Source: Bradyrhizobium sp. CIAT3101
Lineage (GTDB): Bacteria; Pseudomonadota; Alphaproteobacteria; Rhizobiales; Xanthobacteraceae
DNA length: 64,000 bases
Assembly: GCF_029714945.1 (NCBI RefSeq)
Contig: NZ_CP121634.1
Coordinates: forward strand, 1,323,001 to 1,387,000
Direction: 5' to 3'
The notes beneath the pieces are model-generated. The model worked only from the letters and a program-made list of their open reading frames with translations. It did not search any database and was not told where the DNA came from. Numbering within the stretch: the stretch's first letter is position 1; each line of letters opens with the position of its first letter. A program made the position numbers and the translations under genes. Positions 33,796 to 42,425 of the stretch are shown here, piece after piece.

Positions 33796-35361
33796 ATGCT
33801 GGCGAAATCAGCGGTTTTCCTTTGTGCGTCGAGTGTCGTCATCGGTGCGTTCGGTCCGGCGCTGGCAGCGGGTAACGGACCGGGCCCCCAGAAGAATGCC
33901 GCCGACGATCTGACCTTGATCGACACGGTGGTGGTGATTTACGCCGAGAACCGCAGCTTCGACAATCTCTATGGCAGTTTCCCGGGCGCGAACGGCGTGG
34001 CGAAGGCGCCCGCCTGGACGCGGACGCAGCGCGATCGTGATGGCAAACCGTTCCGTGAATTGCCGCCGATCTGGGACGGCCTGACCGCAAAGGGCGTGAC
34101 GCCACCGGTCACCCAGGCCCAGACCGAACATCTGCCCAATCGTCCCTACTATCTGGACGATCCGAAGGGCTTCAATCTCAGCTACGGCACCGTTACGCAC
34201 GACCTCTGGCACCGCTTCTATCAGAACCAGATGCAGATCAATGGCGGACGCAACGACAGATTTGTCGCTCATGCCGACTCGGGCGCGCTCGTGATGAGTC
34301 TCTGGGACGGATCGAAGATGGCGATGTGGAAGGTTGCCCAGAAATATGTGCTGGCCGACAATTTCTTCATGGGCGCGTTCGGCGGCTCCTTCCTCAACCA
34401 CCAATGGCTGGTCTGCGCCTGCATCCCGACCTATCCCAAGGCCGACACCAGTCCCGCCAAGCCGTCGATCTCCGTGGTCGAGCCCGATGGAGTCACGTTG
34501 AAGGAAGCCGCCAACTCGCCGAAATCGGCGATGGACGGCATTCCGAAATATGTCAGCGACGGCAATCTCACACCCGACTTCTACGCCGTGAACACCATGC
34601 AGCCACCCTATCAGCCGAGCGGCAACGAACCGGCGAAGGATGGCGACAAGGCTTATGCGGATCCCATGAAGCCGACGACGCTGCCGCCGCAGACCGAGCC
34701 GACGATCGGGGACATGCTTAGCCTCAAGCGTGTCAGCTGGGCCTGGTATGGCGGCGCTTGGCAGGACGTGCTGGATCACGGCAACAAGTCGCCGGTCCCG
34801 TTCTTTCAGTATCACCATCAGGCCTTGAACTATTATGCCAGCTTCGCCCCCGGTACTGCGGCGCGTGCCGAGCATCTGCGCGACGGCGGCCTGGCGGGCA
34901 CCGAATTCATCAAGGCGATCGACGACGGCAAGCTGCCGCAGGTCACTTTCTACAAGCCGCAGGGCGATCTCAATGAGCATTCGGGCTATGCCGATATCCA
35001 GGCCGGCGACGCCCATATCGCCGACGTGGTCGCGCATCTCGAGAAGAGCCCGCAATGGCCGCATATGCTGGTCGTCGTGACCTATGACGAGAATGGCGGC
35101 CTGTGGGATCACGTACCGCCGCCGAAGGGCGACCGCTGGGGTCCGGGCTCCCGCATTCCCGCCATCATCATTTCTCCCTATGCGCGCCGCGGCTATGTCG
35201 ACCACACGCCGATGGACACGACCTCGATCCTGCGCTTCATCACGCGCCGCTTCGAGTTGCCGACCCTGCACGGCATCACCGTGCGTGACACCGCGATCGC
35301 CGCTCGCAAGCAGACGCCGCTCGGCGACCTGACCAGTGCGCTCGTGCTCAAGGAGAAGTGA
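33796..35361 (+). CDS. Phospholipase C / acid phosphatase AcpA family (phosphoesterase) protein
   Basis: A 521-residue exported phosphoesterase. ATG 33796 gives the signal peptide MLAKSAVFLC...GPALAAG with a purine-rich AGGGGG upstream; in-frame starts at 33748 or earlier are possible but would bury the signal. The metal-site motif VVIYAENRSFDNLYG, DNFFMGAFGGSFLNHQWL, the late VVTYDENGGLWDHVPPP and PAIIISPYARRGYVDHT are diagnostic of the PLC/AcpA family. Substrate may be phospholipid headgroups or phosphomonoesters; AcpA-like members release inorganic phosphate. No PHO box was recognised. Divergent from the di-heme peroxidase. Confidence 0.9.
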   Translation: MLAKSAVFLCASSVVIGAFGPALAAGNGPGPQKNAADDLTLIDTVVVIYAENRSFDNLYGSFPGANGVAKAPAWTRTQRDRDGKPFRELPPIWDGLTAKGVTPPVTQAQTEHLPNRPYYLDDPKGFNLSYGTVTHDLWHRFYQNQMQINGGRNDRFVAHADSGALVMSLWDGSKMAMWKVAQKYVLADNFFMGAFGGSFLNHQWLVCACIPTYPKADTSPAKPSISVVEPDGVTLKEAANSPKSAMDGIPKYVSDGNLTPDFYAVNTMQPPYQPSGNEPAKDGDKAYADPMKPTTLPPQTEPTIGDMLSLKRVSWAWYGGAWQDVLDHGNKSPVPFFQYHHQALNYYASFAPGTAARAEHLRDGGLAGTEFIKAIDDGKLPQVTFYKPQGDLNEHSGYADIQAGDAHIADVVAHLEKSPQWPHMLVVVTYDENGGLWDHVPPPKGDRWGPGSRIPAIIISPYARRGYVDHTPMDTTSILRFITRRFELPTLHGITVRDTAIAARKQTPLGDLTSALVLKEK

Positions 35362-35405
35362 GGCGGAGTGGCCTCCCACCGAACGCAACTGCTGCGCCCA
35401 TGAGG

Positions 35406-36074
35406 TTAGCTCGGACGGCTCGCCGGGCGCGACGCGCTTGCGCTTCTTGGCGGGTGCCGCCGTGCTTCCAACGTCGAATACAGGGCAACGATCAAGACGT
35501 TGGGTAGCCACGACGTAAACGACAGGATCGGAGACATGCTGGAATAGCTGCTATAGCCCAAGGCGTAGCCGATCGGAATCTGTAGGCGAAGGACAACGGC
35601 TCCGAAGGTCATCGCGTAGCTGAATCGCATCAGTATCCGATGCCACTCAAACCTTGCGCGCACGGCCGAGACCCAGGCAGCCACAGTGGTGCCGATCCAC
35701 AGGACCGCGAGAATCCCGAAACCCAGGCCGGCCACCTCGCCACCCGAAGCAAATGGTGTCGTAGCCAATGCTCCCGCTCCAGCCAGAACGCACGCCAGGA
35801 CGTAAACCCGGCCGGAATAGCGATGCAGCGTCGGATGGCGCGCCCGCAGCCTCGGAACGAATTGGAGCGGTCCCAGGAGCAAAGCGACGGGGGCGATCAG
35901 CATGTGCGTCAGCGCCTGCAGAGGCGCTTGCAGTATGACGGCCTTGATATTCGGATCGATGCCGAACCAGACGCCTCCCAGCGTGGCGTAGTATCGCAGG
36001 GAATGCGCGGTTACGATCGCGGCAAGCGCGGCGATGATGCCCCGCCCCAATCGGGGGATGTATTTGCTGTGCAT
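35406..36074 (-). CDS. DUF2306-like integral membrane protein
   Basis: A 222-residue membrane protein with about six helices (from residue 10 onward). Conserved elements are THMLIAPVALLLGPLQF, the HRYSGRVYVLACVLAGAG loop-helix and EWHRILMRFSYAMTF, with helix-embedded histidines. These fit the DUF2306 family, proposed to be heme- or redox-related by its histidines but of unknown function. ATG 36074 is preferred; a TTG 33 bases earlier also keeps the frame. It is isolated between the phosphoesterase gene and a 326-base gap. Confidence 0.8.
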   Translation of the reverse strand: MHSKYIPRLGRGIIAALAAIVTAHSLRYYATLGGVWFGIDPNIKAVILQAPLQALTHMLIAPVALLLGPLQFVPRLRARHPTLHRYSGRVYVLACVLAGAGALATTPFASGGEVAGLGFGILAVLWIGTTVAAWVSAVRARFEWHRILMRFSYAMTFGAVVLRLQIPIGYALGYSSYSSMSPILSFTSWLPNVLIVALYSTLEARRHPPRSASASRPASRPS

Positions 36075-36400
36075 CCGTCTCGGACCCTTGCCGCGATTGT
36101 TGGTCAAACCGTCAGTGTTTCCCGGAGGGAAGCCGGACTATGGTTGAACCGTCCGGGCGGACAAGCATTGGGGGACCGCCGGCGTGGGAACGGGGATGAA
36201 AGAACGAGTTCTGGGACGATCGGTGTTTTTGACGGGACGAGCAGCGCTCCAGCACGGCGTCGGCCAACATCTTGACGGTTTTTCGAGTTTCCCTTGCCGT
36301 GCATCTTCCGTGGCCGCCAGCAACCTTCCCAGTCTCATCGCGAAATAGCCACACCAGACAGCTCAAATTTTACTCAGATCGGAAAAGGCACAGGACCGTC
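36075..36400. other. Intergenic stretch, no gene seen
   Basis: 326 bases between the divergent DUF2306 and LprI-like genes. Frames present are short and lack ribosome sites. No RNA gene or repeat recognised; it presumably holds both promoters. Confidence 0.55.
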
Positions 36401-36796
36401 ATGTTCTGGAGAACATCTCGCGCTTTGGCAGCCGCCCTCTATGTCGCCGCATTTCCTGCAAGCGCGCAGCAGGGCGCGGAGCTCGACGCTTGCATAGCCA
36501 AGGCCGACGGCGCTTCCTCGAAAATGCTGGATTGCGGCAAGGCCGAAATCGATAAGTGGGACCCGAGGCTGAATGCCGCCTATCAGACGCTTCTGCACAA
36601 GTCCGAGGGCAAGCAGCGAGCGCAATTGCAACAAGAGCAGAGGACCTGGCTCAAACATCATTTGAGCGAGACCCGCCGTCTGGCTGTCAGCCCCAACAAT
36701 GGGTCCGTCGCATTCCTCGAATCGCAGTCTTTTGAATTGGATGACTTGGTCGAGCGAACGTTGGCGCTCGAAAAGCGCGTCAACGAGAAGCCTTGA
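36401..36796 (+). CDS. LprI/DUF1311-family secreted protein
   Basis: A 131-residue exported protein. The signal peptide MFWRTSRALAAALYVAAFPASAQQ is cleaved near residue 22. The mature domain LDACIAKADGASSKMLDCG...KWDPRLNAAYQTLL has the two-cysteine pattern and WD-LN-Y spacing of the DUF1311/LprI family, named after a mycobacterial lysozyme inhibitor. Members are periplasmic; whether this one inhibits lysozyme is unknown. Single gene with its own upstream region. Confidence 0.85.
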   Translation: MFWRTSRALAAALYVAAFPASAQQGAELDACIAKADGASSKMLDCGKAEIDKWDPRLNAAYQTLLHKSEGKQRAQLQQEQRTWLKHHLSETRRLAVSPNNGSVAFLESQSFELDDLVERTLALEKRVNEKP

Positions 36797-37196
36797 GCGG
36801 CCGACACCTTCGTCAAATCCGCACTTGAAGCGGTTGTCGGTATCGGTAGTTGCGCCTCCAGGATTTGAACCTGGCCCAGGCTCCACAAGGACAGCTCCGC
36901 GAGCGTGGGTTTCACTTCGCATCGGAAGCATTCGGAATCGTTGGCTCGAAGCCTGACGGCACACTGTCCAACGCTGCTGATTGCTGCCGATCACTGGTTT
37001 GCCGAACGTCGGGCAGATTTCCTGGCACCCCGCGGGCAGGGCTCGTTGGACTACGATTGTCCGCTCTGATCCAATCCAGCCGATCAGCTCTCCTGCGGCT
37101 CTGTGATCAGCTCACTCATCGGCTGGCGAGGGAGTATGCATGTCGTGAACGGCGCACGGATTTACGAAGTCCCCCCAAGCGGCGAGGGTCGCAGCG
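36797..37196. other. Intergenic stretch with a tRNA T-arm fragment
   Basis: 400 bases without a convincing gene. The only recognisable item is a minus-strand tRNA T-arm-like piece at 36858-36874. The remainder shows no coding or repeat signal. Confidence 0.5.
36845..36874 (-). other. tRNA 3'-end remnant (T arm)
   Basis: On the minus strand CCAGG-TTCAAAT-CCTGG is a perfect T stem with a consensus T loop (36874-36858), followed by AGGCGCAACTA where the acceptor 3' strand and CCA would be. No D or anticodon arm lies upstream, so it is a fragment of another tRNA. Confidence 0.45.
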
Positions 37197-38417
37197 ATGA
37201 GCAAGAGCTTGTGCACGCATGCTGCCCGAGCGGCAATCCTTGCTGCCGGACTTTTCGTCACGACTGTCTTGCTCGCAGGTGATCGTCGATACGGTCAAGG
37301 CGCAAGCGATACTGAGATCAAGATCGGCCAGACGATGCCCTATAGCGGTCCGCTCTCCGCATCTTCCGTGATCGGCAAGGTGCAGGCAGCCTATTTCCGC
37401 ATGATCAATGATCATGGCGGCGTCAATGGACGCAAGATCACGTTGATGTCCTACGACGATGCGGCGACGCCGTCCAAGACCGTCGAGCAGGTCCGTAGGC
37501 TCATCGAGAGCGACGGAGTGCTGTTCACGTTCGAGACGCTCGGAAATGCCTCGAACATTGCGGTTCAAAAATATCTCAATGACCGCAATATCCCTCAGCT
37601 TTTCGTGGCCGGGCGGTCGACGCGTTTCGAGGATCCGATCAATTTTCCCTGGACGATGGGATTTGCTCCCAATCTGCGCACGGAGATTCGCGTCTACGCA
37701 CGCTTCATCCTGGACAATTATCCGAATGCCAGAATTGGCCTGCTCTATCAGAACGATGAGACCGGCAGGGATTATCTGACCGGATTAAAAGACGCACTCG
37801 GCGCGAGGGCAAGCGAACTCATCGTCTGCGACGCTTCATACGATGTATCGGACCCGACCGTCGATTCGCAGGTCGTGCGCCTTAAGGCGGCCGGTGTCGA
37901 CGTCCTCATCAACATGGCTGCCTCGAAATTCGCCGCCCAAGTCATCAGAAAGATGGCGGAGCTCGATTGGAAGCCCGCTCACCTCCTTGGCGTGGGCTCG
38001 TCCTCGATCGACGCGGTCCTGAGCCCGGCGGGCATCGAGAATGCAAAGGGCATCATCTCGGCGAGCTCATTCAAGGAGGCCGCTGACCCGACCTGGCGTG
38101 AGGACGAAGGCATGAAGCGATGGAGCACCTTCATGGACGGCTATTATCCGGGAGGCGATCGGAAGAGCATCTTCACGGTCTACGGCTATAGCGCCGCCGA
38201 GCTGCTGGTGCAGGTCCTGAAGCAATGCGAGGACAATCTCTCGCGCGAGAATGTCATGGCGCAAGCGACGAGCCTGAGAAACGTGAAACTCGATCTGCTG
38301 CTCCCAGGGCTCTCCGTCAACACCAGCCCGGCCGACTATCGTGTGGTCAAGGAGTTCCGAATGATGCGTTTCACCGGCGAGCGATGGGAGGCGTTCGGAC
38401 CGATTGTCAGTGATTGA
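37197..38417 (+). CDS. Orphan branched-chain-amino-acid-type (LivK-like) ABC substrate-binding protein
   Basis: A 406-residue periplasmic binding protein of the type I Leu/Ile/Val-binding class. The signal peptide occupies about residues 1-28. The mature start SDTEIKIGQTMPYSGPLSA, then HGGVNGRKITLMSYDD, VEQVRRLIESDGVLF and VYGYSAAELLVQVLK are typical. This subgroup often binds aromatic acids, amides or urea-like ligands. No permease or ATPase gene adjoins it, so it must use a transporter encoded elsewhere. The neighbouring ureide genes make a nitrogen-rich ligand an attractive but unproven idea. Confidence 0.9.
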   Translation: MSKSLCTHAARAAILAAGLFVTTVLLAGDRRYGQGASDTEIKIGQTMPYSGPLSASSVIGKVQAAYFRMINDHGGVNGRKITLMSYDDAATPSKTVEQVRRLIESDGVLFTFETLGNASNIAVQKYLNDRNIPQLFVAGRSTRFEDPINFPWTMGFAPNLRTEIRVYARFILDNYPNARIGLLYQNDETGRDYLTGLKDALGARASELIVCDASYDVSDPTVDSQVVRLKAAGVDVLINMAASKFAAQVIRKMAELDWKPAHLLGVGSSSIDAVLSPAGIENAKGIISASSFKEAADPTWREDEGMKRWSTFMDGYYPGGDRKSIFTVYGYSAAELLVQVLKQCEDNLSRENVMAQATSLRNVKLDLLLPGLSVNTSPADYRVVKEFRMMRFTGERWEAFGPIVSD

Positions 38418-38615
38418 TACTGTTCGGCTGTTTGCTGGTGCTATTCGCGCCGCCTAGGCCGCTCTACCAGGTTGCCGTGCCAACCGCTTACGCCACCAGA
38501 CTAGGGACAAACAACGGTTCGTCGTGTCGGTGGTTGAGCGACGTCCCTTCCTTCGGCGCCATGGCTCTTCTGTGCGCCCGATCTTCGGAGCAGTTCAGCA
38601 AATTTGACGGTCGTG

Positions 38616-39512
38616 CTACCCCAGCCTTTTCCTCTGACTCAAATACCTCAGCGCGAGCTTGATGAAATTGTGCACCACCATCGAGGTCTCGTCCGCTCGG
38701 TAAACGAGAAATACGTCGGCCGCGGGCGGTGAGGGGCGGATGGGGCGAAACGCGATATCGGCGGTCGTGAAACGCGCGATCGACTGCGGCACCAGCGCGA
38801 CGCCGAAGCCTGCCGCAATGAGGCTCGGGATCGACTGCGCGTCGACGACCTGCTGCGACACTTTTGGCAGGAAGCCGGCATCGACACAGCAAGTCTGAAT
38901 ATAGCGCGCGAAGTCGGAGCTGTCGGGATCGAGGACGACGTGATCCTCCGACGCCAGATCGCCGAGCGCGACGCGCTTGCGCTTCGCCAAGGGGTGGGTG
39001 CGAGGCACGGCGAGAACGACCTCTTCGCGCCACGCCAGCTTGCTGGTCAGGTCGCGCTCCGTGGGAACGCCGCGAATGAGCGAGATATTGGTGGTCCGGT
39101 TGAGCAGGGCCGCGATCTGTCGCGCCGGTGCCTGCTCATGCACCGTCATCCTCACCAATGGCGCGACCTCACGGTAGGCCGCGAGCAGCTCGGCAAGTCG
39201 GCCGCGCAGGATGGAGCCGGTTGCGCCGAGATCCAGCGTTCCGACCAGGCCGGCGCCGATCGAGCGTACCTCGTCTTCCGCCGACTTGACCTGTTGCAGG
39301 ATCGCGCGCCCGCGCGACAGCATTGCTTCACCGGCCTGGGTCAGCTCGACCTTGCGGCTCGTCCTGTAGAGCAAGGGGGTGCCGAGCTCGGCCTCGAGCG
39401 CCTGGATGTGCTGGCTCAGCGGCGGCTGCGAGAGGTTCAGCCGCCGGGCAGCGAGGGTGAAGCTGCGCTCTTCGGCCACCGCAATGAAGTACCTGACCTG
39501 GCGAAGATCCAT
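38616..39512 (-). CDS. LysR-family transcriptional regulator (likely regulator of the ureide module)
   Basis: A 298-residue LysR protein. The N-terminal winged HTH MDLRQVRYFIAVAEERSFT / LNLSQPPLSQHIQALE is followed by an effector-binding domain from about residue 90. It resembles the CbbR/BenM-like group with DLGATGSILRGRL. It is divergent from the transporter-allA-allE operon, with 205 bases between starts, so it probably regulates that operon. An ATCAA / TTGAT inverted repeat (39524-39528, 39552-39556) lies just upstream of its start and is a candidate site. The inducer is perhaps allantoin, allantoate or glyoxylate, by context only. Confidence 0.9.
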   Translation of the reverse strand: MDLRQVRYFIAVAEERSFTLAARRLNLSQPPLSQHIQALEAELGTPLLYRTSRKVELTQAGEAMLSRGRAILQQVKSAEDEVRSIGAGLVGTLDLGATGSILRGRLAELLAAYREVAPLVRMTVHEQAPARQIAALLNRTTNISLIRGVPTERDLTSKLAWREEVVLAVPRTHPLAKRKRVALGDLASEDHVVLDPDSSDFARYIQTCCVDAGFLPKVSQQVVDAQSIPSLIAAGFGVALVPQSIARFTTADIAFRPIRPSPPAADVFLVYRADETSMVVHNFIKLALRYLSQRKRLG

Positions 39513-39523
39513 AGTGAAAACCT

Positions 39524-39556
39524 ATCAATCGTGTCGTTCTATATATTGGACTTGAT
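39524..39556. promoter_or_regulatory. Candidate LysR-type site, ATCAA-N23-TTGAT
   Basis: Imperfectly spaced inverted pentamers ATCAA and TTGAT flank an AT-rich core (TCTATATATTGG) just upstream of the lysR start, in the region shared with the divergent transporter operon. Weak motif evidence. Confidence 0.3.
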
Positions 39557-39717
39557 GTCGCACCTGGTCAACGAATGACCGATGGCGCCTTCGTCCGCGT
39601 GCAAGGGGCGAATGGCTCCGTACGCAGCGGCGTGACGCCGCTGCCAAATGACAAGAATGGCGAAAGGCTCAAGCCGACCAAGCCAGACAGACAAAAGCCC
39701 AGCGAGCGAGGAAAGCC

Positions 39718-41052
39718 ATGCCCAACATCTTCAAGTCACTCTTCTTCCAGGTTGTCGTCGCACTCGCGCTCGGCATTGCGCTCGGCATGGCCTATCCTGA
39801 TACGGCCCTGCAGATGAAGCCGCTCGGCGACGGCTTCATCAAGCTGATCAAGATGCTGGTGCCCGTCATCGTGTTCTGCGTTGTGGTGCAGGGAATTTCC
39901 GCGGCCGGAGACCTTTCGAAGGTCGGCAGGGTCGGCATCCGCGCGCTGCTCTATTTCGAGATCGTCACCACAATCGCCTTGGTGTTCGGCATTGCGCTTG
40001 CCTATTACTTCCAGCCCGGCGCCGGAATGAACATCGATCCATCGACGCTCGATGCCAAAGCGCTCAGCGGATTCAGCCAGACCGCGGCCCAGGTTGCCGG
40101 CGGCGGCGTCTCCGAATTCCTGATGAAGCTGATCCCCTCCACGATCGTCGGCGCGTTCAGCTCCGGCGATGTCCTGCAAGTCCTGATCGTTTCGATCATG
40201 TTCGGTTGCGCAGTGTCATTATGCGGCGAGCGCGCACGGCCGGTCGTCGATTTCATCGAGCGCGTGAACGAGATCATCTTCAAGATGATGAACTTCGTCG
40301 TCCGGCTTGCCCCGATCGGCGTGTTCGGAGCGATTGCCTTCACCGTCGGCAAGTACGGCATCGGTTCGCTCAAGCAGCTCGGTGGCCTCGTCGGCTTGTT
40401 CTATCTGGCCGTGGTCCTCTTCGTGGTGATCGTCCTCGGAACGATCATGCGGCTGTCCGGCTTCAGCCTGTTCAAGCTGCTCGGCTATCTGCGCGAGGAG
40501 CTGATGATCGTGCTCGGCACGGCCGCCGGCGACAGCGTGCTGCCGCAGACCATGCGCAAGCTCGAGCAGCTCGGAATCAAGCGGTCGACCGTCGGCCTCG
40601 TCATCCCGACCGGCTATTCGTTCAACCTGGACGCGTTCTCGATCTACCTGACCCTGGCGGCGGTCTTCATTGCGCAGGCGACCAACACGCCGCTCGCCCT
40701 GGGCGACCTTCTGGCGATCCTCGGCGTCGCATTGCTCACCTCCAAGGGTGCCCATGGCGTCCCAGGCTCGGCCATCGTCGTCCTCGCCGCGACGCTGTCG
40801 GCGATTCCGGCCATTCCGGCAATCGGACTGGTGCTGATCTTGTCGGTGGACTGGTTTATCGGTATCGCTCGCGCGCTCGGCAATTATGTCGGAAACTGCG
40901 TCGCGACGGTCGTTGTCGCCGCATGGGAAGGCGATCTCGATCGCGCCAAGGCGCATCGCATCCTGAACGGCGAGATCGTTCCCCAGGGCGAGACATCGCA
41001 GGCCGAGCCTGATGGTGCGGATGCTCCCGTCGCGGGTCTGCAACCGCTTTGA
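39718..41052 (+). CDS. DctA-family dicarboxylate/amino acid:cation symporter with altered binding motifs
   Basis: A 444-residue member of the DctA/Glt family: eight helices plus two re-entrant hairpins, as seen in VVVALALGIALGMAYPD, LIKMLVPVIVF and PTGYSFNLD. Compared with the DctA consensus I remember, three functional motifs differ. The HP1 serine-rich loop reads LGTAAGDSVLP instead of GTSSSESALP. The NLDGT cation motif reads NLDAF. The DRFMSEARA helix reads DWFIGIARA. These changes suggest that the ligand is not an ordinary C4-dicarboxylate. It is 24 bases ahead of allA and allE, so uptake of a ureide such as allantoate or ureidoglycolate is plausible. Divergent from a LysR gene. Confidence 0.88.
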   Translation: MPNIFKSLFFQVVVALALGIALGMAYPDTALQMKPLGDGFIKLIKMLVPVIVFCVVVQGISAAGDLSKVGRVGIRALLYFEIVTTIALVFGIALAYYFQPGAGMNIDPSTLDAKALSGFSQTAAQVAGGGVSEFLMKLIPSTIVGAFSSGDVLQVLIVSIMFGCAVSLCGERARPVVDFIERVNEIIFKMMNFVVRLAPIGVFGAIAFTVGKYGIGSLKQLGGLVGLFYLAVVLFVVIVLGTIMRLSGFSLFKLLGYLREELMIVLGTAAGDSVLPQTMRKLEQLGIKRSTVGLVIPTGYSFNLDAFSIYLTLAAVFIAQATNTPLALGDLLAILGVALLTSKGAHGVPGSAIVVLAATLSAIPAIPAIGLVLILSVDWFIGIARALGNYVGNCVATVVVAAWEGDLDRAKAHRILNGEIVPQGETSQAEPDGADAPVAGLQPL

Positions 41053-41076
41053 TCGCGGAAACTTTTGAGGTTGACG

Positions 41077-41583
41077 ATGGCGACACTTTCGATTGAGCCC
41101 CTGACCAAGCAGGCGTTCGCGCCGTTCGGCGAGGTCATCGAAACGGACGGGGTGATCCCCCTGTCGATCAACCAGGGTTTTGCGAAGCGCTTCAACGATC
41201 TCGCCAGCATCGACGTTACCGCGGAAGGCGGACAGACCAACATCAGCTGGTTTGCCGCATCGCTGCGTCCTGCGCCGATTGCGATCCGCCTGATGGAGCG
41301 TCATCCGCTCGGAAGCCAGCTGTTCATGCCGCTTAACGGCGCGGAGTGGCTGGTCGTTGTTTGCACCGACCCACGCAATGCCGCGAGCTATCGGGCGTTC
41401 GCGGCGACGGGGCACCAGGGCGTGAACTATGCGCGCAACTGCTGGCACCATCCTCTGCTGGTGCTCAAGGACGCAAGCGCGTTCCTCGTCGTCGACCGCA
41501 AGGGCGGTGGCAACAATCTGGAAGAATATTGGCTGGACGAGACCATGCAGCTCGATCTGATGCCCGAACGACACGAGGCCTGA
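41077..41583 (+). CDS. allA: Ureidoglycolate lyase AllA
   Basis: AllA cleaves (S)-ureidoglycolate to glyoxylate and urea, the last step of purine-derived ureide breakdown. The 168-residue cupin-like protein has LTKQAFAPFGEVIE, GQTNISWFAASLRP, MERHPLGSQLFMPLNG and YARNCWHHPLLVL, all characteristic. ATG 41077 was chosen; GAGG at 41067 serves as ribosome site. The allE gene follows after 2 bases, giving consecutive pathway steps. Allantoinase and allantoate amidohydrolase are not in the window. Confidence 0.93.
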   Translation: MATLSIEPLTKQAFAPFGEVIETDGVIPLSINQGFAKRFNDLASIDVTAEGGQTNISWFAASLRPAPIAIRLMERHPLGSQLFMPLNGAEWLVVVCTDPRNAASYRAFAATGHQGVNYARNCWHHPLLVLKDASAFLVVDRKGGGNNLEEYWLDETMQLDLMPERHEA

Positions 41584-41585
41584 CG

Positions 41586-42425
41586 ATGTCATCGCGAACC
41601 TATCATGTCCCGCAGGGCGGTCTGCCGCCGCAGACGGATCTTCTCAGCGGCCGTGCGGTCTTTACGACCGCCTACGCCGTCATTCCCAACAGCGTGCAGC
41701 GCGATATCGTCGTCAGTCATCTGCCGCACTGGGACAACACCCGTGTCTGGGTTTTGGCACGGCCGCTCTCGGGCTTCGCCGAAACGTTCTCGCATTACCT
41801 GATGGACATCGCACCGAATGGCGGTAGCGAAACTCCCGAGCCCGACAAGGACGCCGAGGGGGCGCTGTTCGTCGCGGGCGGGCAAGTCACGCTCAAGCTG
41901 GCAGGCAAGGACAGAGAGCTGAAAGCCGGCGGCTTCGCCTATGTGCCGCCCGGGTGCGGATGGAGCCTGCGCAATCGCGGCTCAGGCGCGGCCCAGCTGC
42001 ACTGGATCCGCAAGCTTTATCAGCGCGTGCCGGGATTGGCCGAACCCGAGCCGATCGTGACCAATGAAGACTCGATCGCGCCGGTGCCGATGCCTGATAC
42101 GGAGGGGCGGTGGGCCACCACGCGCTTCATCGATCCCTCGGACATGCGCCATGACATGCACATCAACATCGTGACATTCGAGCCGGGGGCAACCATCCCC
42201 TTTACCGAGACGCATGTCATGGAGCACGGGCTTTATGTGCTCGAGGGCAAGGCGGTCTACCGCCTCAATCGCGATTGGGTGGAGGTCGAGGCCGGCGACT
42301 ATATGTGGCTGCGCGCGTTCTGCCCGCAGGCCTGCTACGCAGGCGGCCCCGGCCGGTTCCGCTATCTGCTCTACAAGGACGTCAACCGCCACATGAATCT
42401 GCGGCAGGGTGCGCCGCTGATTTAG
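41586..42425 (+). CDS. allE: (S)-ureidoglycine aminohydrolase AllE
   Basis: AllE releases ammonia from (S)-ureidoglycine to form (S)-ureidoglycolate, the substrate of AllA. The 279-residue bicupin has an N-terminal cupin with FSHYLMDIAPNGGSETPEPD and a C-terminal catalytic cupin with the metal-binding THVMEHGLYVLEGKAVYRLN and final WLRAFCPQACYAGGPG. Its start lies 2 bases after the allA stop. The order transporter-allA-allE forms a short salvage module that supplies ammonia, urea and glyoxylate. A decayed tRNA-Phe copy follows the stop codon by 66 bases. Confidence 0.93.
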   Translation: MSSRTYHVPQGGLPPQTDLLSGRAVFTTAYAVIPNSVQRDIVVSHLPHWDNTRVWVLARPLSGFAETFSHYLMDIAPNGGSETPEPDKDAEGALFVAGGQVTLKLAGKDRELKAGGFAYVPPGCGWSLRNRGSGAAQLHWIRKLYQRVPGLAEPEPIVTNEDSIAPVPMPDTEGRWATTRFIDPSDMRHDMHINIVTFEPGATIPFTETHVMEHGLYVLEGKAVYRLNRDWVEVEAGDYMWLRAFCPQACYAGGPGRFRYLLYKDVNRHMNLRQGAPLI

